A stretch of DNA of 64,000 bases from Trichoplax sp. H2 (lineage: Eukaryota > Placozoa > Uniplacotomia > Trichoplacea): the NCBI GenBank assembly GCA_003344405.1, contig NOWV01000004.1, positions 806,001 through 870,000 of the forward strand. Direction: 5' to 3'. The position numbers and the translations under genes are program-made. Under the pieces are notes generated by a model. That model ran no database searches. It saw nothing but the letters and a program-made list of their open reading frames with translations, and was not told where the DNA came from. This document shows positions 39,117-58,961 of the stretch, one piece after another (the first letter of the stretch is position 1; every line of letters begins with the position of its first letter).

Positions 39117-39853
39117 ATAGTGCAGTGACATTAAATTTTTTATTATCAATTGTTTATTATTTACCGTGAAAGATGTTCAATAATAAACTCATGTAAATCC
39201 TTCAGTGACATTAGTACATATACTTCTGTATTTCGTATTTTACAAATTTGCGCTTATTTATGTATTCTAAAAAATAGAGCAGTAAATAATTCATACTGCT
39301 ATCTTTTTCTTCAACGCAAATTATCATAGTAGTTTGGTAAGATATTTATGTATGTTGCCTAATTGATTCATCTAACTTATGACAAGGAACAGTAAATTTA
39401 CAGGCTTTGTCGAATGTCAAATAGGAAATTATGTAATTAAGTAATATGAATTAGGTTTTCGCTTATTGAGTATAATAAATTAAGAAAGTCTCATAGTACC
39501 ACACTATTGAACAACTATAGAATAAGTGTAAAGAAAACGTTAACAAAAGCGATCGTAAAACTAAAGAATGAGAACCATACGAATTGTTTGCTACTGTCAG
39601 ATATGAAAAAGTACGGTATAACTGCTTTGAAAGAGCTATATTTCATGCAACGAATTTATGGATGTCGCTTAAGAATTACATACAACACCAGTCCATACAT
39701 GACTGTATAAATCAAGATATTATAATAAATTCACAATCTACGCTCCAAAACAAAGTGTGTATTATAAGCTTTATATCGAATGTTATTTGATGATATATAA
39801 AATATATGAGTAACATACTTTACAAGCAACCGAGCGAAAAACGCTTGAATTCA
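39117..39853. other. Convergent spacer ENY2 / NSMAF
   Basis: 737 bases between two stop codons, with no gene and no TACAG/TACTG array seen. The overlapping open frames at 39507-39790 have no recognisable domain. Confidence 0.6.
39182..39187 (+). terminator. ENY2: ENY2 polyadenylation signal AATAAA
   Basis: AATAAA 66 bases downstream of the ENY2 stop codon. The assignment rests on motif and position only. Confidence 0.5.
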
Positions 39854-47906
<8,053 letters not shown>

Positions 47907-49497
47907 GATCGATGCCCAGACTCACAATAAGTGCGTCAAACCCTTTTAAACTTAACTAAAAGCACAGTGTACTGTACAGTACTGTACACTGTATAGTATA
48001 GTGTTCTACTGTACTGTATACTGTATGTAAGCGTTAGCGATTGACGAACGGGTCATACAGTACTGTACCACTGTTTCTGGCAACTCATGGATGTACAGTA
48101 CTGTAAGTACTTACTGCACTATACTGTACTGTACTGTACTGTACTGTACGTGTATGTAACATGCAGTGCAGTATGTACAGTACGACACTATAGCGTTCGC
48201 AAAGCATCAAAATTACCGGTCTAGACATTAAGGTGTACTGTACAGTACAGTAGTTAGTGAAATACTACAGTATCGTACAGTACAGTACAGTGTACTGTAA
48301 TACAGTACAGTATGTCACCACCTCCACCACTGCACCGTATGCGGGCCATACTAGGCCTGTCACACTTTCGGTTAATACGGTACAATTACAATATAGTAAC
48401 ATTAAAAAAGAACGAGAGGAAACTGGCTGCTAAGTTGGTTTCGCCAGGGGCTCCTACAGAACACACAAGACTTTCATGGGTGAAATCGTTTCTGTAACTA
48501 GATGTGCAGCATAATGGCGTATATATCATATACACTGTACAGTACTATACAGTAGGTGCACATCAGCCCTTCTGTACGTAGACAGCATCATTACTAATCT
48601 CGTTACAGCCAATATACTGTATAATCTATTAATTAATTAATTATAGACTACTAGTATTGTAGAAGACCTGAACAGACCTATACTCGTATTCATCGATTTA
48701 CGATTATCGTTCGAGATATGCGTACTGTGATCCAATTAACCCAAAGATGTACGCGTGCATTAGGTAAAGAATTTTATGATCATTATTGCAGTACGTTTGT
48801 GTTTACCAATAATGTAGTGTACCTTCAATATTTGCTTAGAACTCCTTAAGTTTTTAAGTCAACGTGTTCAATTTAGTTACTTAGACATTATTCATTCTAA
48901 TGTTATTTAAGAAATAATCCAACACTACAGCCGTATGTAATGCATTAATCAGTTACCGAATAAAGTTGTTGCTATCATTCAGTCTGTTAAATTATGGCCA
49001 AATTTTTAAATATTGGCAACGTATATAATTAAGAATGCAAGTTTTAAGCGGCATTATATGACTAAATAAATCATTTGTAAGTAATTATCGCAAAATTTGG
49101 ATAATCATGTTATCAGAAATGTAAGATATGTTCTGTATTGGATGTGCGCATAAATTGCTTATCGACATTTATTTTTCTACAACGGTTTCTTTGCTGATAC
49201 GACTCCTAGTAACACAGTAGCATTAGTTATTTAATAAAATCGTTTTGGATAATAAATGTGTCACAATTTATTTTTTAATGGATAGATTACGATGTTTTGA
49301 ACACTATCAGTGCCATCCATCAGCTTAGATTAAGATACAGTTAACCCTGTAATAAATCCCATTAAATAAATATAACCAACTGAATTATATCACTAACTTA
49401 CTGAATTATCATATTTTAGTCTAGTTTATCCCACATACACATAGCTCATATCGTGGTAACAACTGTGAACACTTAATATGTCTCTTATTGCAATATC
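47907..49497. other. Spacer: NSMAF 5' flank to SCD 3' end
   Basis: The first 650 bases (NSMAF side) are rich in TACAG/TACTG arrays; the half nearest the SCD 3' end is plain AT-rich. The 61-codon frame at 48312-48497 has no homolog I recognise. AATAAA on the minus strand near 49267-49272 is a possible SCD polyadenylation signal. Confidence 0.55.
47965..48312. repeat. TACAG/TACTG pentamer array, NSMAF 5' flank
   Basis: It starts 59 bases upstream of the NSMAF ATG. It includes tandem TACTG runs at 48124-48149 and mixed palindromic runs at 47968-47992 and 48233-48252. A smaller patch is at 48534-48556. Confidence 0.9.
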
Positions 49498-50791
49498 TTA
49501 ATAATCAAACTGTATACTAGATTTTCCGGTCCTATTAATCCTTCTCTTAATCGCTTCTGCGGATACTTTACGCCTATTACTAGCTAGACCAAGCCAAGCA
49601 CATGCATCAATAAATAATGTTGTAAAGTTTAAAAATCGAAATTCGCTAGCAGAATAGTCATGCGGAAATGTATGATGGTAGTTATGAAAACCTTCACCAA
49701 TTGCTGCAAAAGAAACAGCCCAATTTTCGACAGGCTGGATATAACGATCGTAAGGTCGCATTCCCCAAAGGTGGGCAAAGCTATTAACGGACCATGTAGC
49801 ATGGAGAAGAGCCGTATAGCGAAAAACAACAGCTACAAAAAAGGAATTGCTATAACTTTCATTCCATAGTAGCACCGGCACCATCATTGGTATCAATAAC
49901 CAAAAGAGAAAGAGAGTCAAACGATAGTACCTATAACATTAACATGGATAGATAAAAAATTTAGACACAAACGAAATGCCAATAATTACTGAGTTAAGAT
50001 TTTACGTAGTAATAATTATATTAACAGATAAATGCCTGCAGAGATAAACGTGTACCTGTGCTGAAACATGACAATTCTATCATTATACAAATCTTGTAAA
50101 TTGATATTTTTTCCTTTCGCCAAAACCTCCGGATGCTTCCTTACCATCAACCAACCAATATGACTGAAAAAGAATCCTCGCTTAGAGTTATGAGGGTCAG
50201 CATCTGTCTCAGAATATTTATGATGAACTCTGTGATCTCTGCTCCAATGTAAAATGCTATCTTGAAGGCCTACAGAATTACAAATCATGAGAAAAATACG
50301 TAATGGAATCGTCGCCCTATAAGTCCTGAAAAAAAATGTTGGGTACAATTAATAAAATTTAAGTACTAAGAAACTGTTTCTTGTAATCTGTAGTATTTAA
50401 TTAAACACACAGCATCGTACTATTAATACACCATCAACCAGTAAGCCGCACTACCGACCATTTATCATCATACTACAACTGTTACATATACTGTTTACTA
50501 AGATAGAATAACTATAAATCAGTCACTCAACCTATGGGTCCACAGGCGGTGAGCTCCAGCAGTTACACCAAGCGCTCCGAGTATATATAGCGACAGCGCC
50601 CAAAGCAATGTCCATGTCTGAGCATAAGGAACGAGACATGCTCCTTTAAAAGCTAAGATATGTAGTATTGATATCCTGACAACGCTTCTCCAAATAATTT
50701 GACGTTTGTACGCAATTTTTTTCTCTTCTACTTGCTCACTTTTATCTTCAACTTCAGTGATTAGGGAGGTCAACGGTACTTGCGGTGGCAT
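49498..50791 (-). CDS. SCD: Stearoyl-CoA (delta-9) desaturase
   Basis: The ER membrane di-iron desaturase that makes oleoyl- and palmitoleoyl-CoA with cytochrome b5. Three exons, 50532-50791, 50056-50325 and 49498-49930, are all in phase 2 and give 320 residues. Four hydrophobic segments fit the family topology. The three histidine boxes are present: HRLWTH (before the exon 1/2 junction), DHRVHHKYSETDADPHNSKRGFFFSH in exon 2, and GEGFHNYHHTFPHDYSASE in exon 3. NSFAHLWGMRPYD supplies the further metal-binding histidine. The start chosen is MPPQVPL at 50791. An in-frame ATG 13 codons upstream lies in TACAG repeat sequence and is unlikely. Animals often have several paralogues, so orthology to a specific SCD is not claimed. 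Confidence 0.95.
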
Positions 50792-51213
50792 GATCGAAAG
50801 TGATGTACAGTACTGCAGCGGCAATAACAAATTACTTAGCTAACATTTAACGTAGCAAAATCATTTGTATGGCTTTTACAAAATTATTATTGACAGTTTC
50901 AAGTTACACCATTTTGCACGTACTGTATTCCATCAACTAATCGTTATTCATAAATACTAAATCATTAAATCATGTAATAGGTTTAGTATAAATCGATTTA
51001 CAGCACACTATATCAAGTCTGTACTGTAAGTTTGGATAAGTTAAGTTTTAAGCTTTAATCAGCAAGCAACATTATCAACGAAATTGAGAAAACATGTTCC
51101 CAAAAGTCATCGCCGTTAATCAATGGTTATAAATAAATAAATTAAATTACAATTACTGTATTATGTTATAATCATAATTGGATGATACTGTGCAGCTAGG
51201 CATGAGCTTAAAA

Positions 51214-51672
51214 ATACTGTACAGTACTGTAATAGCTAGCAAAAACCTGCTACTACAGTACTGTACTGTACTTAACCGAGTTATCGCACAGCACAAGTAC
51301 TGTACTGTACGGTACTGTACAGTAGTGGGCCAATTACATGTCCAAATACTGTATACTGTAGCGAACAGACAGGTAGACGCATGTACTGTACACTGTACAT
51401 TTAAACGCATGTACACTATTGTACAGTATTCTATTTACATATTTTGCATAAATTACAGTACTTTGCTACAGACATTGCACAGTATTAGTAGGACAGCTTA
51501 TGTACTGGATTGCAGTAAACGAAGTGTACGAAGTAATTTATGCAAAATGATTAGGGCTAATGTAATGTACATACTGTACTGTACACTCAGTACGCAATAG
51601 CTGCCAAGTAAAAGCTCACATTTACTGTACTGTACAGTACAGTACAGTACGGTACACATACAGTGTGTACAG
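51214..51672. repeat. TACAG/TACTG pentamer array, SCD 5' flank
   Basis: Runs at 51214-51232, 51254-51275, 51296-51325, 51345-51432, 51566-51590 and 51624-51672, on the 5' side of SCD. Confidence 0.88.
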
Positions 51673-52282
51673 AAAAGCCTCCAAGTTAAATTTTATTTTA
51701 TTTTATTTATTTTATTTTACTGTTAATAATTTATATATCTATACAGTACTGTACATGTAGTCAAGATTAGCCAAAACATAAAAACAAATTACTATTTTAG
51801 AGCTAATTTTCTAGTTTGTTACATTTACTGTGCTGTACTGCATGTTTTTTTAAGCTGTTAACTTTCATATAGTATTCAATATGTACAGTACTGTAGTTCC
51901 AAAAAATTTTATCCATTGCCATTACGATATAGCATAGCATACCATAAAACATTGCTTGAATATTCAATTTTTTGGCGTTGTTACCGTTGTCTATGTAACG
52001 TATATTCGTATGTTGACTAATATTGTACTGAACTGTGCTGATATAATGACTAAGTATCGTTATAAAAATAAAATATTTTGGCATAATATGTGACTAGTAA
52101 TTAACCTATGGTAACTTACCGGAACGGGTTAGCAAGAAAGCCTACAACGATCTTCGGCACACAAGAAAGTGTAACGTCTATATGACTGACTGTGTCTTCT
52201 GTGCTCTTCAATCTTCACACACTCCGATTAAATGAGGAATTAACAACTGTGCCGCACTACTATATCGAAAATGACCCATGTG

Positions 52283-52410
52283 TGTACAGTATTCTACTGT
52301 ACTGTACAGTACAGTACAACAATTGCGATCATACTGTACGTTGTACAGTACTGTACTGTAGAATACTCGCTCGCACAGTACAGTACGGTACAGTACAGTA
52401 TGTACTGTAT
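52283..52410. repeat. TACAG/TACTG pentamer array
   Basis: Runs at 52283-52318, 52333-52365 and 52376-52410. Confidence 0.88.
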
Positions 52411-53093
52411 GATTTAAAGACGATTCCTTTTAATTATTTAATTAATTAGTGGTTTAATTAACATTTAAATGAGACATTAAAACAATAGGAGAAATAAATG
52501 AAGGGTAAATGAATAGTGAATACTGTACTGTACTGTAGTACGTACGCACTGTACCGCAAGCTTTAGTCCACTTTCGGTAGATTTTACTGTTCTTCACTGC
52601 AATGCCGTATACAGTATATATTAAATGTGCAAACTGTATTAAACCTCAAACTTTAAAAAATGCACCTTAGCTATGAACGAGTAGTAATGCTGTTGCACTT
52701 ATTAACAGTACCGTACAGCAGCAGCAGCGTTCTCCTCTCACAGTGCTAGTGTACAGACTATTCAGCAGGTTGACTGCCGACGGCAAACAGGTGTCACGTT
52801 GCAAGATGGTAGTACTGTATACTGTGTACAGTATAGTATAGTACAGTACAGTACTGTACCATTAGTTTCCTTTGTTTTGTACTTTACCATTATTACCATT
52901 AACTGTCATTAATTTAGAACTCAGAATTCTCGTATCTTTACTGGTATGCCAAATTCACCTGATTGTACAGCGACCAATCAATGCAATAGCCATGATGATG
53001 ATGTTAAGCCACGTGAATGATGATGGCCAATAATAAGAAGAAGAATTACAGCACTGTAAGCTCAGCAGATTTTGCAGACTTTTACCGCGTAAC

Positions 53094-53220
53094 TGTACAG
53101 TACTGTACACTGTAGGTAATATACTGTACGGTACAGTACAGTACAGTACAGTACAGTACAGTACTGTACTGTACACTGTAGGTAATATACTGTACTGTAC
53201 GGTACTGTACTGTGCACTGT
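53094..53220. repeat. TACAG array with 29-bp direct duplication
   Basis: A 29-base unit at 53101-53129, with core ACACTGTAGGTAATATACTG, is repeated exactly at 53167-53195. The DNA between is an uninterrupted (TACAG)n run. This shows recent local expansion. Confidence 0.9.
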
Positions 53221-53360
53221 AATCGTACGAATCACACGTCTGAGCCAGCCATACTACTACTATACTGTATGTTGACCGGCTTGACCCGACGCTTTGCTTT
53301 GCAGTGTCTTTAACATCTTGAATACGCGTACAGTACATCATATTCCCGTACTGTCTAATA

Positions 53361-53631
53361 AGGGACTACTCGAACGAGAAGGTAGGGATTATAGCTGCTA
53401 AAAATGTGGAGGTCGACTTTTTGTAGCCATTTTACAGTACGCTAAAAAGAGCAGCCTACGACTGTAAGCGTGCATCTTACTGTACAAAACCAAGCTGGCA
53501 GCTACTGTAAAATGACCAGCAAAAAAAAGTCGGCCTCGACATCCCTGTATCTGTACAGTGTACAGTACTGTACTGTATAGCCAACGATCGCGTCCTGTCC
53601 TGTCCCCCCTTTCTCTTCTTTCGAGTAGTCC
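53361..53631. mobile_element. Foldback (MITE-like) element with AGGGACTACTCGAA termini
   Basis: AGGGACTACTCGAA near 53356-53370 is exactly inverted at the right end (..TTCGAGTAGTCCCT, ending about 53631). Inside, about 53405-53445 pairs imperfectly with about 53503-53550 (CGACTTTTT, CATTTTACAGTA), so most of the 270 bases can form one hairpin. The hexamer TCTAAT sits on both sides (53349 and 53636 regions) and may be a target-site duplication. It has no coding capacity. Confidence 0.75.
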
Positions 53632-54162
53632 CTGATCTAATATACGTACTGTACAGTACTGTTACAGTGATGATTGTAGTGATAAAGCTAACTTTAGTGC
53701 AAAAATGCTGCTAAAAATTAATACAACCATAAATAAATTAAATTAAATTTAAGTAATTTCTTGTTAACTGTATTTCAGTTTTGCATTTAGTCGTACATCC
53801 TACAAATTACACAATCACTCTTACTCTAAGAAAGATATACTGTATCATCTTTTAATGCACATACGCTGAGTATTTGACATCAGCATGACTGGTCCTAAAG
53901 GTCACCAGCATGTGATGCTCCATGCTTCGCATTGAGTACGACGTACAGTACAGTATATTGTTAAGATATGACTACAGTACTGTACTGTATATAGCCGAGT
54001 CAAGGATATGTAGTTACTGTTAAATGTTATCATATCTTCATGTTTTAGTGGCTAGTGCCATAAATATGTCGAGTGTCTGTAACTTTGTCACCTTTTAAAT
54101 TAAATTAAATCACAGATTAAAATTAATAGAAAAATTGCGTTTTTTCGTGTACTGTACAAGTC

Positions 54163-54185
54163 CATCCTCCATATAATGGAGGATG
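54163..54185. repeat. Perfect 10-bp stem hairpin
   Basis: CATCCTCCAT (54163-54172), loop ATA, exact reverse complement at 54176-54185. Confidence 0.9.
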
Positions 54186-54681
54186 TGGTACCAAACAGCC
54201 CAAGCTGCACTGTATATCGGCGACTTTCCATCTTGCAAATAAATTGAAACAACGATATTTCATTACAACGGATATATGGAGATAGGATCGAAATTTCGTA
54301 TGAGGACAATTCTAGGATTGTCTGGACAGTCCTAGCCCTGGGATGATTAATTTTGGTGTTTGACCATAATTCCTATGTACAAGTACAGTACAACGGATAT
54401 ATGCATATACACACACACTTATAGCATTGACACGAAAAATCGGGCCTGGCTGTCAATTTTGTCAAAATCCCCTTTCTCTGCTAGGCAGTGTACAGTAAAA
54501 TCAAGTATCGTAAATTATTCCAAATGAGACTTAATGTAAGAATATGTCCCCTAATTATATTTATTGTACGCGTAAAATACTGTACTGTACTGTACAGTAC
54601 AGTAAAAAGCGGATAATGAATCATGATACTGTGTACTCGTATATACGTAGTGCAACATGTACAAACATGTTATACTGTACT

Positions 54682-54999
54682 GTACTTGTAGCGGTTTTAG
54701 TTAGTTAAGTCTTCATTAATTACACAGTACACGGTATAAAGTTACTGAACCTCTGACAGGTCTACTGAGTACGACAAATGGTAATACTATCTGTTAAATG
54801 AGCACATTATCGTAAACCGTCAGCAAAGCGACGGGAGTTTGCGCTAGTATATATTGTACATCAAACGTTGTACTTGTAACGGTTTCAGTTAAGTCTTCAT
54901 TTGAGTGCCTATCCTGCTCCTTACTCTTTTTACATGTACAGTACAACCGTCGTAACTGGTCTCTTATCCAGTGATTATATATATTGTACATCAAACGTT
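54682..54999. repeat. Local dispersed direct repeats
   Basis: A segment beginning GTACTTGTARCGGTTT occurs at 54682-54717 and 54870-54901. TATATTGTACATCAAACGTT occurs at 54850-54869 and again at 54980-54999. They look like overlapping small tandem duplications. Confidence 0.8.
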
Positions 55000-56270
55000 A
55001 TCATACTATACTATCTATCCCTAATACCTTAATATGGTGTTCATATCTAAAGCATACCAAGTCATAAGCAACACATCGAATACTATGAACCACACGACTG
55101 TACATATAATGACGTATACCCTCACAATACTACGTAGCTACATCTCTCGTTCCACTCAGTACGAACAAATCATTGATCCCCTTAAAGTCATGAACTACTT
55201 TCTTCTAGTAATGCCACATATACGAGTTGGAATATCTTGAACAGTTTCAATGAGGATAGTGGTTCTGCTTTTACTCACCTCCTATCATTAATAGTAATTT
55301 AAATACATGTTATGCTGTTTACTGTTTAATTTAACACTAACAACAGTGAACACATAACTACGCATACGCGTAGTTCCATAGAAACGATTTCCTTTCACTT
55401 TAAATATCTATACAGTAGTATGGGTATACGAGCACAGCACCCACTAAGAATGTGATACTATGAATAACTGACTGCAAGCTTCAATTTACACTTACACTTA
55501 CATTGCTAGCCTTAGGATAACAAACTTTGTTGTTCTTACATGGTACTAGAAAAATGTTTATTTGAAGCTAATATTTACTACATTACGTGGTTATTTAACG
55601 ACATACAAACTAAACGGTAATAATACAGTATCATGTTAATAATTACATCTACACGATATTTCTATGGCACTACGACATAATACAGTACTGTTACTACAGT
55701 AGCAGAGTACTGTATCATACGTTTCATTTCGGTGTTTTTAATATAGCGGATAAATTATATAAAGCAATAGAATGTATAATATCGACTCATAATATTCAAG
55801 ATAGTTCTTTATCCTGCTACGCATCACTGACTATACAAAAATAAATCCTAAAATGCTCAAATAAGTTCTTTCGTTAATGTAAGCCAGCTCTATAATTGTG
55901 CCAAAAATTATTTAAGAAATATCATGAGTTTAGATAAATACAACATCAACATAATCTGATACATATCGAACGATCATTAATGTTAACAATAGCCACTTCT
56001 GTTTTACTACAGCTCAGTATATAATATATTGATCCACAACGTAAGAGATAAGTTTAATAGTAAAATATACCTGTACAGAATATATAATTTAATTCGCTAT
56101 TGCAATACAGGCTACATTAGTACCATACAACACTGCAGATTGCTAAAGAATTGCATCTCTTTAAGATCATTTTTACGTTCCTTAATCAAAAGCGTGACGT
56201 TAGCAACCATTGAGAATAAATCGCTAAGCAGCTTTTGCTGCATCAGGATATCTTTCATCCATAGTTCTCT

Positions 56271-58961
56271 TCACAACACAAATTTTCCCAAAATAATTCC
56301 GATAATTAAAGCAACGATCATATAAACTACTGGTGAAATTTGCTGGTTTGGGGTTTCTACTACAGATAGACTACTAACATTTTGGGAAACACTAGTCTTT
56401 TGAGGAAGACTTGGTTGCAATTTTCGCTGGCGTATATCAGTCTCCTAAAGTAAACTTACATGTTAATCAGAGGCGTCCACTTGCCCATAATATGATATAA
56501 ATTATAAACACGGAAAAGACTTACCTTAGTTTTATCCACGGTAATTTTAGGCTATAACAGAAGAAATAAAGATGTTATATATTCGGGATGAGGGGTATAT
56601 TCAAACCCTTAAAATCTAAGACTACGAAAATTACGGCTTCTCAGTATCGCAATACAGCACGAACCTCTACTTCATGAGCGCTATCAGCAGGAATCGATGT
56701 GTTCGTACTAATTGGTTGGGGGATATTTTGCTGTTGGGGAGAATCTTCAACCTTCTCCTTAGCAGGTCCCTGAGTAACAACTGCATGTGTGTTTTCATCC
56801 TAAAATACGTATAAAATTTACTAATTTAACGCGAGACACAATATTACAGTAAGTCCAGTAGTTGGAAATCATATCACCGCTTTAACAAATACCTTATTTG
56901 CATTTTGTGATACAGGTTCGAAAACACACTTTAATTTCGAATCCATCACTGAAGCCGAGTTCACAGCTTTCCACTAATAAATACAAGTATTTAAAATTAG
57001 AGTAATAACTTCTCGAGCAGTTGATCTAACGTTATTTTAGAATGCAGAACAAGGGAAGTCAACTTAAATCAGGTACTTATTTAGTCAGCTCATATACATA
57101 TAATCCTAAGATCAATAACATTTAAACCGATTAAAATACATGTAATAATGGAGCAAGGCCAACGCCAATTTGCTAAATGCTACACGTTGGGTTAAAATCT
57201 AATAAAACGATTTAAAAACTACCGAAATTGATGCCTATCTTTACTAAGGTACTTACCACGTCCCCAGATGACATGTCCGACGGGGGATAAACAGACTGAA
57301 CCATAAATTTATGCTTGGTAGTTTTATCGCTAGGATCATGCGCAAGAGGTTGCAGCATGACTAAACCATTAATTACGAATAAAATAAGCCAGATCAATTA
57401 TAGTTATCAGTAAAGCAAAAACTGTCAAGTAACTTTATTGGACACGTTATTAAGCTCACATACTTGAAACAACCAATGAATCTTGCGGATCAATGATACC
57501 ATTATTTGGCCGCACACAATAATGCTTAGGTACAGTAGTTTTTACCTTAAAGCAAATTCTTTTGTCGGTAGGGTTAGCTAACTTTAACTGAGTTGTAACT
57601 ACTTTGTCAAAAGGACCTAATAAAGTAATGAAACATATTGTACTTTGTTACTTCATACCGCGAATAGCCTTACATCATGCAAACGAATCTAACAAGCTTC
57701 TGCAACATGAAATGGAACAATCGCAGTAAAGCATTAAAAAGTGAAAGAATACAATACATCTAAAATTCGAAACTGCAGTAATTTTAGAAGATGATAAATA
57801 ACCAATACCAATCAAAACGATTAACAGCACTGAATATCATACAAAATTCAAAGGTATCTCATATTGATTGACATACGGTAAATAAAATTAGCGTATGATT
57901 AATCATGTCACCATTACTCATTTGCATCAGAAAGTACCCAGCACACGTACATCTTTCACAATGCAATTGAAACTTTTTAGTTCTTTGCAGGGCCTATTAT
58001 TTAGGGGCGAAATACTATAGTAGTTGCCAGTAATTCAAAGACCACTTAATATTTATGTTAACAAATCATTACCATCATTATTTACCCGTCCGGGGAATAG
58101 CTGTACAGTACAGTGCACTACTGCGCTATGATCGACTACGGCTCGTTTATGCAAGATGTGTATGCGCGCTTTTCAATGAATGATTATGTATTACGATATA
58201 TCCAGGAACACTAGATACCCCGCCGTACATGATATTAAAATTTTGTACACGTTCTCAGCTGCTGCATCGAAGTTTAGTCCAGATGAGCTATTTACCATGC
58301 TTCAAAGAACAAATCACTGTACAACCATATACAGTATAAAGTTGTAAGTGCAAAATTCGCAATAGTCAGATCAACCGACCAATCATAAATATTACAGGCA
58401 GTAGGGCGAAGTATAAAATGTTATTCAACGAAACTGATATTTGCTGATTCGTAGCTGATAGTCGCCAATTTGTACGGCCCCACCGATATAAAGTCACTAT
58501 TCGATCATGTTGTACTCACAATTACAGCATTAAGGAAAAGTCTAAGAACATTTCGCTGAGATACTGCATATCAAATGCGATTTAATGTATCATACAGTAT
58601 TAAAGGCTTGCTCTCAATGTACTTTACGGAATTTTAGCCATTCGACATTTGGATTTATCCACTAATACGACGAGATTATATCCCTTACAAAGGTTAAAAC
58701 TTGATTTTTAAATGTACGGTATCAGACTAGATTAATAATTAACCAATCACAAACGGAAGATGCTATGACATTGCTTCAAATTATCGTACGTGAATTCCGT
58801 CATTTTAGTCGAAACGTCATGCCAACTTTGCAACTAACAAGCTACTTGTCACTATGTACACAGTACATTTCAATATCCTATTTTCTTTATGAGCACTTCT
58901 TACCTTTAAATCTCAATTCGGTACTAGGATCTAAAATTAATGCTTGTTCCACTTTCGACAT
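56271..58961 (-). CDS. VAPB: VAMP-associated protein (VAP), ER contact-site protein
   Basis: A tail-anchored ER protein whose MSP domain binds FFAT motifs at membrane contact sites. Exons: 58904-58961, 57464-57616, 57257-57360, 56893-56973, 56665-56799, 56525-56551, 56271-56444. All are GT-AG and in phase, giving 243 residues, the length of human VAPB. The MSP domain reads [56 protein letters not shown], then [28 protein letters not shown] with its lysines forms the FFAT-binding surface. A low-complexity linker with a short heptad-poor stretch follows, then the C-terminal anchor [19 protein letters not shown] with the GxxxG-like GIILG. The usual central coiled coil is weak. Orthology to VAPA versus VAPB cannot be separated outside vertebrates. 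Confidence 0.94.

Larger units (their letters stand above)
50792..56270. other. Large intergenic region: SCD 5' flank to VAP 3' end
   Basis: About 5.5 kb with no supportable gene. It is the most repeat-rich part of the window, with TACAG/TACTG arrays at 51214-51672, 52283-52410, 52520-52545, 52810-52860, 53094-53220, 53560-53665, 53940-53990 and 54583-54605. It also holds a foldback element (53361-53631), a hairpin (54163-54185) and local duplications (54682-54999). Open frames at 51153-51416, 51178-51600, 52192-52449 and 52955-53341 are by-products of the stop-free pentamer repeat. Confidence 0.6.

Noticed and set aside
52955-53341. 128-codon minus-strand open frame, with similar frames at 5693-5974, 25644-25826, 51153-51416, 51178-51600, 52192-52449 and 59219-59608
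   Set aside because: The period-5 repeats TACAG and TACTG contain no stop codon in any frame, so they generate peptides cycling Y-S-T-V-Q or Y-C-T-V-L. There is no domain and no splice-site context.
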